From positions 1 through 64,000 of the forward strand of contig AP024673.1 in assembly GCA_025998675.1 (NCBI GenBank): DNA of 64,000 bases. Reading direction: 5' to 3'. The notes beneath the pieces are model-generated. The model was not told the origin of the DNA. It made no database searches and saw only the letters and a program-made list of their open reading frames with translations. The position numbers and the translations under genes are program-made. Source of the DNA: Fimbriimonadales bacterium. Its GTDB lineage: Bacteria > Armatimonadota > Fimbriimonadia > Fimbriimonadales > GBS-DC. Positions 37,301-42,358 of the stretch are shown here, piece after piece; the stretch's first letter is position 1, and each line of letters starts with the position of its first letter.

Positions 37301-37782
37301 TCACCCTCGCGCTGGGATCCAACCACGCGGTGGTGCAACTCACCCCGAACAATGTGGGGGGCGCCGGGTTAGGCGCGTATGAGTACGACGGCTTGCGCGG
37401 CAACATCTACTTCACCGCCGCCGACCTCGGCAAGGAAGTGCAGGTGCGCTACCTGGCGCGCGACCGTGCAGGCAACATCGTGGAGCTGACCGAGACGCTC
37501 ATCGTGCGCTGGATCGACGAGGGCAACCTCGCACGCTCCTTCGCCACGGAGGTCGAATACACCTCGCCCGTGCCGATTGACCTGCCCACGAACGAGCTGT
37601 ACCTGTGGACGACGCCGAATGTGGAGTTCCGCGGCAACCCGCAACTGGGCGGTCCCTACGGCGCGCTGGACGAGTCGATCCTGCTCTTCTGGAGCAGCAC
37701 GCGCAACGGCGTGGGCAACATCTACGGCGGGGCAATCCAGCCGCGCTTCTACATCAGCCCGTTCGACGCTGACGGCGACTAA
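31381..37782 (+). CDS. giant secreted protein with golvesin-like domains and PQQ-type propeller
   Basis: About 2133 residues. A signal peptide (MKRLFAGFWIGVATLALSAA) is followed by two copies of a domain that looks like the golvesin/Xly C-terminal carbohydrate-binding fold: RIWVYVPSDD near residue 147 and YYIYAWFPSDD near residue 360, each followed by GGWQPLGDRPFYHDG- or GGRWVLLNNLPVEMR-type strands and a V-A-D-A-I-R ending. Residues about 475-820 contain PQQ/BamB-like blades (FGAQNGAVYAIDALG, AIGNPAGSVYLIKTD, VGGTGGRVTAFNADTGELRY). The second half has further blade-like pieces (GRLHLYWASNRP, LLFWSSTRNGVGNIY). Two starts have ribosome sites: 31381 and 31405; the second gives the cleaner signal peptide. 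It ends the pilin operon and is followed by a strong hairpin. Confidence 0.65.
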   Translation: MRYQWRHGMKRLFAGFWIGVATLALSAAQDSWSTHRGSNQRTGTTTNAQSSLVNFLLAWTLPDMDSVRLPVVVDNDAVGLTSSTPAGAWKTPSAAERAVDPYLDDPDSTVPYQYIECVREPINPGDPVPSVARFAWRSGQLPPGYYRIWVYVPSDDTRVGGFAASYARQAEYEVADATGTQLTLYLNQTLGGWQPLGDRPFYHDGATEIVITLNNLIRRTSPDYPLSITPIVAADAVRFVPDYGTVQASPVAIRSPLNPGNHLVYVANGNGTITCMENPVGTRGARVRWTFRVPDLPDQGGGQVYDDEDANFTAGLFTPNDALGDRYERLYHEIAPTNDSSNIQRAYWKVQAPDTGLYYIYAWFPSDDLNARQAQYVIENEGDNLSVRVDQRFGGRWVLLNNLPVEMRSGRTYEISVTNYSPEDVVVGSQRVIADAIRVVSADGLTNAVFSTPAVGRVRVRDGSSTVLRWVVVFGAQNGAVYAIDALGDGENDTRRGETKLYWIVKPANSTSFSYASPLILESQDLVAIGNPAGSVYLIKTDLDPEDADTYFRWQYDRFGASFVSTPAYNPSTGLIYIGSSEGSNQFGRLIALNPSRQDDPNTTEDERVAWVYPPEDQNPIEPITSTPAVALGRVYFTTGGLNGGRLYAVKADNGSLEWARPALNAPLVGLFNFYYSSPLVVQGLLYRGVSENIVYVGGTGGRVTAFNADTGELRYISENLGGAIFSSPIFTYVRDTDANGNLIGDRPAIVVATNSGLLLALHADEQVNDRNGKAFEGWDLYANTVFASPGVLDNWLYAADDEGIVYAYNVLGVATTAPETGLGGVIRTPTQTTTPDGSDYSRLRVSVTTRKEDADAVLAGAIRPDELEPRFPDALEWGDTIYVVVWNFKQGTNPQPMRIQLIGPGVTRVEYKLSPRQTTRPPTGNPDMDWVAVQSITIQSSGNNFYTPGEKYELQVRFGNAGWTSDLAIETARIDRPAAGGGLEVPPYGGDDPDALLTGAGWRFGVANPVGLEGVGVIGAGGAEQNLFNGNNGTLVSARFRNPAGGIVPVGAGEHGKTLFGDFFARDRRTPQTSNVVPIAINARAYVDDMRWQGGAGAVIRALPWEVLPTLPNRSPDYPDISGRRIQMLLDGGTDLQRAAARLLSTGNRVDVQVEIPRFQPANLTGYSSRTYVFADSNNNGRFDGLESVLQPGVSQNLRIEAYRELVSTATVQPDERLFVEEQTIDLGSLPGGFGFNWGNLFANHPSSTFRPDNPIFAPFWKTFTVRNEGNVNLYPVYLGKAFGSPSGTVFLFSDMVSFFAGMPAWTTVASTLDTRFWPQPNPFYPGNNQPYPILQKPQVGDYASTVLTQPAIPPRRDPSIVVEPRKPQVSLAIPPFQPMGVYSQLIAPYQHNDGGTPGAVNGAFATPPMRLVARVRETQLTGGTNRGVAPMIDTAASAISDITPAAFRDPETGRLHLYWASNRPDPTGRPNSFYLYKATLDWNGANTLQNGIRTANGWSPDALNRWWEAPLGPYPNDPSGNLFSAALGLGRALTPAEIATIKHHRPFVRVAQDTGVRGGRPVAYLFWTGEVILRNQKYELLFYVPLDTQTGNPVGNPQAVPLDPVMPRSSLSIAGVDGVGNWLFYVAAPSGRSQMFAIASEGDLFGGWRREQRVPLSPVVRSVESVSANIYRVAANPDANNRNFIYLADVYFIGTVGDRNESEVLMQRFYVNPRNGNLLTLSDNRADRSLGVTQERFLPVVADEVAQKDPDQNVWRTRHLDWAFIERGWNSVPNAPDVDIKINGRSILLTRRADNPNLFTLQAPVVDEQTGLLQFEFNEPVLGGGGQVVNLLPRGRIVVDPNNGTVRFVNFAPRLNDLVTVTYRPRVYRISAIAPGSAGTYSQLRTVFQRTMNPRHTENNPGDSPVRKGANNGACELDDRPPVDRIWLFFRRTSAPPNSSGNFFFKTLRPGVRLQSPILTQRGRVPVQTGAFTLALGSNHAVVQLTPNNVGGAGLGAYEYDGLRGNIYFTAADLGKEVQVRYLARDRAGNIVELTETLIVRWIDEGNLARSFATEVEYTSPVPIDLPTNELYLWTTPNVEFRGNPQLGGPYGALDESILLFWSSTRNGVGNIYGGAIQPRFYISPFDADGD

Positions 37783-37788
37783 AAGTGA

Positions 37789-37814
37789 AGGGGAACCGCC
37801 GAAGCGGTTCCCCT
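37789..37814. terminator. bidirectional terminator between the giant gene and icd
   Basis: AGGGGAACCG (37789-37798) pairs perfectly with CGGTTCCCCT (37805-37814) around a 6-base loop. It sits 6 bases after the stop of the giant gene and 28 bases after icd on the other strand. On the minus strand the hairpin is followed by TTCACTTTTAG, a modest T-run. Confidence 0.75.
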
Positions 37815-37841
37815 GACGCCATTCGCTCGTGAACGCGCTCG

Positions 37842-39305
37842 TCAGTCCTCGCCCTGCGCTTTGGTGTAGCCCATCGCGCCGTCGAACTCCTGCAGCTTCT
37901 CGATGTGCGCCCAGCGGAAGCGGCTGCCCACGCGCTGAATCAGCTCCAGAATCTGCGCGTCGGTCGCATCGCCCTGCGCCTCGCGCAACAGGAATCGGCA
38001 CCGGTACTGGTCAACGACATCCGTGATGGCGCCCGTGGGCGGGTAGACCTTCGTGCCGCGATTGGAAATCATCTTCAGGTGGAACGGCGACTCGGCGACC
38101 AGTTGCTCCAGCGCCTGCCCCAGCGGTTCGGGGAACAGCTCCGTCTCCACGAAGATGTCCACGCCGACCACGCGCCGCGTCTGCGGGCGCACGAACACAG
38201 GATCGGCAGGAACCTGCGGCAGCTGGATGGGGCGGTAGTCGCGCACCTGCGCCGTGGACGGCTTCTTGCCCAGATTGGCGATAATCGCGTCGGTGTATTC
38301 GGTGGTTTTCGCGCCCTGATCGTAGCCGACCACATCGCCTGTGCGTACCTTACCTTCTTCCAGCGTGTAGAGCAGGGCGTTCTCGATGGTCGCCGCCGCC
38401 TCGAACTCGCCCAGATAGCGCAGCATCATCACCATCGACAGGATTACTGCCGTCGGGTTAATCACATTCTTACCCGCGTACTTGGGCGCGGAGCCATGCA
38501 CCGCCTCGAAGATGGCGACCTCGTTGCCGATGTTGGCGGACGGCGCGAAGCCCAGCCCACCCACCAGCGCGGAGGTCAGGTCGCTGATAATGTCGCCGTT
38601 CATGTTCGTGGTGACGATGACCTCGAACTGTTCTGGACGCTTCACCAGCTGGTGGGCGCAGTTGTCGATGATGATGTGGCTCGCCTCAATGTCGGGGTAT
38701 TCGGGGGCAATCGCCTCGAAGGTGCGTTTCAGCGTGCCTTCGGCGAACTTCATGATGTTCGCTTTGGTGGCGCAGTGAACCTTTTTGCGTCCTTCGGCGC
38801 GCGCCAGCTCGAAGGCAAACCGCACAATCTTCTCGCAGCCCTTGCGCGAGATGAGCTTCAGCGTCTGCGCCACGCCGGGCGTCTGCATATACTCGATGCC
38901 CGCGTACAAATCCTCCACATTCTCGCGCACCACCACGAGGTCAATCCCACGCCCGCTGTAGGGAGTGGGCACATTCGGGAACTCGCGCACAGGGCGCACA
39001 TTCGCGTAGGTCTCGAACAGCTTGCGCAGAGTCACATTCGCGCTCTTCTCGCCGTAGCCGACAGGCGTCTCCAGCGGACCTTTCAGCACCACGCGCGTCT
39101 TGCGAATCGACTCGATGGTCTCCTGGGGCACGCCTGATTCGATACCTTTCTTAAATACGCTTGCGCCTGCCTCGCGCACTTCCCACTCGATGGGCGCGTT
39201 CACCGCCTGCAGCAGCTTCAAAGCGGATTCCACGCATTCGGGTCCAATCCCGTCGCCCGGGATGACCGTGATGAGTTTTTTACCAGACTCGGTTGTGTAC
39301 GCCAT
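37842..39305 (-). CDS. icd: NADP-dependent isocitrate dehydrogenase (Thermus type)
   Basis: A 487-residue enzyme converting isocitrate to 2-oxoglutarate in the TCA cycle. The N-terminus reads ITVIPGDGIGPECV. Substrate-binding residues lie in the SANVTLRKLFETYANVRPVR region, and VVVRENVEDLYAGIEY carries the conserved R-E-N. NMNGDIISDLTSALVGGLG holds the metal-binding Asp residues. GSAPKYAGKNVINPTA has the Lys-Tyr pair that fixes the NADP 2'-phosphate. A C-terminal extension of about 130 residues after LEEGKVRTGDVV is typical of the Thermus-type enzyme and absent from the E. coli one. GGAGGAG stands a few bases before the ATG at 39305, which decides the start over an open upstream frame. Confidence 0.92.
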   Translation of the reverse strand: MAYTTESGKKLITVIPGDGIGPECVESALKLLQAVNAPIEWEVREAGASVFKKGIESGVPQETIESIRKTRVVLKGPLETPVGYGEKSANVTLRKLFETYANVRPVREFPNVPTPYSGRGIDLVVVRENVEDLYAGIEYMQTPGVAQTLKLISRKGCEKIVRFAFELARAEGRKKVHCATKANIMKFAEGTLKRTFEAIAPEYPDIEASHIIIDNCAHQLVKRPEQFEVIVTTNMNGDIISDLTSALVGGLGFAPSANIGNEVAIFEAVHGSAPKYAGKNVINPTAVILSMVMMLRYLGEFEAAATIENALLYTLEEGKVRTGDVVGYDQGAKTTEYTDAIIANLGKKPSTAQVRDYRPIQLPQVPADPVFVRPQTRRVVGVDIFVETELFPEPLGQALEQLVAESPFHLKMISNRGTKVYPPTGAITDVVDQYRCRFLLREAQGDATDAQILELIQRVGSRFRWAHIEKLQEFDGAMGYTKAQGED

Positions 39306-39327
39306 CGTCTCTCCTCCAGTCGGCGAG

Positions 39328-39362
39328 AGTATACCCGCTGGGTGGGTTGGGCAGGGTATACT
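39328..39362. promoter_or_regulatory. inverted repeat holding the two divergent -10 boxes (icd / ABC-2 permeases)
   Basis: AGTATACCC (39328-39336) is an exact inverted copy of GGGTATACT (39354-39362). Each arm contains TATACT reading outwards, one towards icd and one towards the permeases. Neither has a clear -35 element. The symmetry could mark a shared operator or may simply reflect two similar promoters. Confidence 0.45.
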
Positions 39363-39411
39363 TCCTCTGAGATGGCAACGCGGCTTGCCACAGAGAAACC
39401 CAGACGCACGA

Positions 39412-40218
39412 ATGACTATGCAACTGCTCTCCAAAGTGATTGCGCTGCTGAAAATCTACATCGCGGATAGCCTTGCCTATCGCGCCAGCGCGTTCATCTG
39501 GATGCTGACCGATGTGGTGCATTGCCTGGTGATGCCGCTGGTGTGGCTGTCGGCGTATGGCGGGCGCGAAGCGATTGGGGGCTACAACCCCGGCGAGATG
39601 GTGACCTACTATGTGATGATTGCCTTCACCACGAACTTCATTGTGAGCCACCTGATGTGGGATTTATCGATGGAGATTAAAGAGGGCGTGCTGTCGCAGT
39701 GGTTGTTGCGCCCCGTGCCTGTGGTGTGGATGCTGTTCGCGCGGAATATCTCGTGGCGGGCGATGCGGATGGTGCTGTTTGTGCCCGTGGCGCTGCTCGC
39801 GCTGTGGTACTACAGTCGCTTCACGACGCTCAGCCCGCTAACGCTGGGATGGGAGTTCTGGCTGAGCGTGCTGCTGGGGCATCTGGTGTCGTTCTGGGTG
39901 GCGTATGCGCTGGCGTGTCTGGCGTTCTGGCTGCAGGAGACGCAGAGCGTGTTCTCGCTGTATTACGCGCCGATGTTGCTGCTGAGCGGCTGGGTCGCGC
40001 CGATTGCGCTGATGCCCGGCTGGTTGCAGGCGCTCGCGGTGGTGTTCCCCTTCCGCTACACCACCGCCGTGCCGGTGGAGATTGCGATTGGCAAGCTGCA
40101 GGGCGAGGCAATGTGGCTGGAGATTGGGCTGCAGGCGGTGTGGGCGCTGATTGGCGCGGGCGCGGCGCAACTCCTGTGGCGTAAGGGGCTGCGCCAGTAT
40201 ACGGGGGTGGGGATGTGA
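39412..40218 (+). CDS. ABC-2 family transporter permease
   Basis: A 268-residue membrane protein with about six hydrophobic helices. The start is followed by LKIYIADSLAYRASAFIWML, and an amphipathic E-I-K-E-G-V-L-S-Q-W-L-L-R-P-V-P segment sits near residue 90. That pattern (gate helix, then L-x-R-P) is typical of the paired ABC-2-like permeases seen in Actinobacteria, Firmicutes and Cyanobacteria, usually with a DrrA-like ATPase. The ATPase gene is not adjacent. The start could be either of two ATGs at 39412 and 39418; no clear ribosome site is seen. It overlaps the next permease gene by four bases. Confidence 0.82.
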   Translation: MTMQLLSKVIALLKIYIADSLAYRASAFIWMLTDVVHCLVMPLVWLSAYGGREAIGGYNPGEMVTYYVMIAFTTNFIVSHLMWDLSMEIKEGVLSQWLLRPVPVVWMLFARNISWRAMRMVLFVPVALLALWYYSRFTTLSPLTLGWEFWLSVLLGHLVSFWVAYALACLAFWLQETQSVFSLYYAPMLLLSGWVAPIALMPGWLQALAVVFPFRYTTAVPVEIAIGKLQGEAMWLEIGLQAVWALIGAGAAQLLWRKGLRQYTGVGM

Positions 40219-41012
40219 AGCGGCTCGGCTTCTACTGGCGGCTCTACAAGGCGTTCCTCCGCGCCAGCTTCGTGCGCGAGATGGAGTTCCGTGCGAACTT
40301 CTGGGCGAAAATGCTCTACAACGCGCTCTGGCTCGGCTTTTTCCTCGCCACGCTCAAAATCATCTTCCGACACACCGACTCCATCGCGGGCTGGAGCGAG
40401 TCGGAGGCGCTGATGCTCGCCGCAACGCTCTACTTCATCGACGCGCTCATCTCCACGCTGTTTTATTTCGGGCTGTCGGAGCTGCCCACGCTCGTGCGTC
40501 AGGGCACGCTCGATTTCGTGCTGTTCAAGCCTGTCGATTCGCAGTTCTGGCTCTCGTTGCGGCGGATTAATCTGGACCAGCTCGGCTCGCTGGCGGTGGC
40601 GGTGCTGCTGGGGGTGTATGCGCTCTTTCAGCTGGACTACACGCCCTCGCTGGCGAACCTCGCGCTCTATCTGGGGATGGTGTTGACGGGCGTGCTGATT
40701 TTCTATTCCTTCCACTTTATGATGATGACGCTGAGCATCTGGCTGGTGCGCGTGGAGAATCTGTGGGTGCTGTCGGATGTGTTCGCGCAGATTGGGCGTT
40801 TCCCGACGGATGTGTTCGATCGGGTGCTGCGGCGGGTGTTTACTTATGTGCTGCCGGTGGCGTTTCTGGCGACGATTCCGACGCAGGCGTTGCTGGGCAA
40901 GGCGTCGGCGGGGTTTTTGTGGTTTGCGGCGGCGTGGGCGCTGGGCTTTTTCGTGATGGGGCGCGTCTTCTGGAAGTTCGCCCTGCGCAGCTACACCAGC
41001 GCGAGTTCGTAG
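40215..41012 (+). CDS. ABC-2 family transporter permease (second subunit)
   Basis: A 265-residue membrane protein with about six helices, starting at a GTG inside the stop of the preceding permease gene (GTGA). It shares the same layout: an N-terminal KAFLRASFVREMEFRANFWAK helix, then LVRQGTLDFVLFKPVDSQFW near residue 97, the counterpart of the gate segment in its neighbour. The two probably form a heterodimeric exporter channel that recruits an ATPase encoded elsewhere. The gene ends five bases before the convergent tatD gene. Confidence 0.82.
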   Translation: MKRLGFYWRLYKAFLRASFVREMEFRANFWAKMLYNALWLGFFLATLKIIFRHTDSIAGWSESEALMLAATLYFIDALISTLFYFGLSELPTLVRQGTLDFVLFKPVDSQFWLSLRRINLDQLGSLAVAVLLGVYALFQLDYTPSLANLALYLGMVLTGVLIFYSFHFMMMTLSIWLVRVENLWVLSDVFAQIGRFPTDVFDRVLRRVFTYVLPVAFLATIPTQALLGKASAGFLWFAAAWALGFFVMGRVFWKFALRSYTSASS

Positions 41013-41016
41013 GCGA

Positions 41017-41781
41017 CTACAAGCGATCGAACAGGCGGCGCACATTCGCTTCGGTCTGCTCCGAGAGCGCCTCCAGCGAGACCTCCCAGAGCGCGGCGAC
41101 CTGCTGGGCAATCAGGGGAAGGTAGGCAGGCTCGTTGCGTTTGCCCCGATACGGGTGCGGCGCGAGGTAGGGGGCGTCGGTCTCCAGCAGTAGCCGCTCG
41201 CGGGGCGTCTGGCGCACAATCGCCCGCAGCGTCTCCGCGCTCTTGAAGGTAATCACACCGCCGATGCCCAGAAAGTAGCCCAGCGCTAGCCCGCGCCGAG
41301 CATGCGACTCCGCGCCTGAAAAGCAGTGGAGTACCCCGCGCACGGCGGGGTAGGCTTCCAGCACTTCCAGCAGCTCATCGTAGGCGTCGCGGCAGTGCAG
41401 TACGACGGGCAGCCCCAGCGACCGCGCGAGTTGCATCTGGGCGTGGAACGCCGCATACTGCGCCTCGCGGGGCGACAGGTCGCGGTAGAAGTCCAGCCCA
41501 ATCTCGCCGATGGCAATCACGCGCGGGTGCTGCGCCAGCGTGTTCAGGGCGTCCAGCGCGTGCGCGTCGCAATTCAGTGCGTCGTGGGGATGGACGCCAA
41601 CGGCGGCGTAGAGGGCGTCCGATTGCTCCGTCAGCTCGACGGCGCGGCGGCTGCTTGCGAGGTCGTAGCCAATCAGAATCAGTCGCTCGACGCCCGACTG
41701 CTGCGCCCGAAAGAGCGCGCCCTGCCAGTCGGCGTACAAATCGGGGTGGTTCAGGTGGCAGTGTGTGTCGGTCCAGCGCAT
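41017..41781 (-). CDS. tatD: TatD-family metal-dependent DNase
   Basis: A 254-residue TIM-barrel hydrolase acting as a metal-dependent 3'-5' exonuclease on DNA (some homologues also act on RNA ends). All family motifs are present: DTHCHLNHPDL at the N-terminus, AVGVHPHDA, IGEIGLDFYRD with the metal-bridging Glu near residue 92, PVVLHCRDAYDE, GVLHCFSG, and LLLETDAPYLAPHPYRG near residue 203. The gene starts 10 bases after the CCA end of tRNA-Ser and has no clear ribosome site, so it is probably transcribed together with the three tRNAs from the promoter at 42064-42092. Confidence 0.93.
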   Translation of the reverse strand: MRWTDTHCHLNHPDLYADWQGALFRAQQSGVERLILIGYDLASSRRAVELTEQSDALYAAVGVHPHDALNCDAHALDALNTLAQHPRVIAIGEIGLDFYRDLSPREAQYAAFHAQMQLARSLGLPVVLHCRDAYDELLEVLEAYPAVRGVLHCFSGAESHARRGLALGYFLGIGGVITFKSAETLRAIVRQTPRERLLLETDAPYLAPHPYRGKRNEPAYLPLIAQQVAALWEVSLEALSEQTEANVRRLFDRL

Positions 41782-41789
41782 GGCGTCTT

Positions 41790-41884
<95 letters not shown>

Positions 41885-41891
41885 GAGCGTA

Positions 41892-41967
41892 TGGCGCCCT
41901 CGGAGGGATTCGAACCCCCGACGCCCTCCTTAGGACGGAGGCGCTCTATCCACTGAGCTACGAGGGC
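41892..41967 (-). tRNA. tRNA-Arg (anticodon CCT)
   Basis: Acceptor stem GCCCTCG/CGAGGGC, D-arm TAGCTCAGTGGATAGAGC, anticodon stem CCTCC/GGAGG with loop GTCCTAA (anticodon CCT, codon AGG), T-loop GGTTCGAATCC, discriminator G and encoded CCA (41892-41894). It is 76 bases with CCA. Confidence 0.95.
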
Positions 41968-41976
41968 AAAACAGAA

Positions 41977-42052
41977 TGGCGCGTCCGGAGGGACTCGAAC
42001 CCCCGACCTCAAGGTCCGCAACCTTGCGCTCTATCCTCTGAGCTACGGACGC
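41977..42052 (-). tRNA. tRNA-Arg (anticodon GCG)
   Basis: Acceptor stem GCGTCCG/CGGACGC, D-arm TAGCTCAGAGGATAGAGC, anticodon stem CAAGG/CCTTG with loop TTGCGGA, so the anticodon is GCG (codons CGC/CGU), T-loop GGTTCGAGTCC, discriminator G and encoded CCA (41977-41979). Bacteria normally read CGN with an ACG anticodon edited to ICG, so GCG is unusual. Confidence 0.92.
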
Positions 42053-42063
42053 GAGCGTCGATG

Positions 42064-42092
42064 ATTATACCCTATCGGGACGCGAAATTCAA
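42064..42092 (-). promoter_or_regulatory. promoter of the tRNA-tatD transcript
   Basis: On the minus strand, TTGAAT (42087-42092), a 17-base spacer and TATAAT (42064-42069) precede the first tRNA by 11 bases. This places the transcription start just before the tRNA-Arg(GCG) 5' end. Confidence 0.7.
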
Positions 42093-42358
42093 GGGGGCGG
42101 TGTTTGAAAAATACATGACGGCTGAAGCCATTGCGATGAAACGAAACCAGCCCGCGTCGGCTCAAGTAGCACGTGCATCCTGCGCGTGAACTTGGGCAGG
42201 ATGCCCAAGCTACGGGGAGCCAGCGCAGGCTGGCTTCGTTTGGTAAGAGCGGGTTCACCCGCCTGGATTCAAACACGCAACATTGTAGACGGTTTCTTGG
42301 CAGGAATCCCATCGAAAGCGTCGTATTTGAAGGTACACTACAACGGAGGGACTAAAAG
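42093..42358. repeat. gene-free stretch with a cluster of three small hairpins
   Basis: No gene is supported between the tRNA promoter and 42359. Three palindromes stand in a row: CTTGGGC/GCCCAAG (42191-42209), AGCCAGC/GCTGGCT (42218-42235) and GCGGG/CCCGC (42249-42262). The arrangement looks like a REP-type or mosaic intergenic repeat. A TACACT box at 42334-42339 and CGGAGGG at 42344-42350 precede the next gene. Confidence 0.5.
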
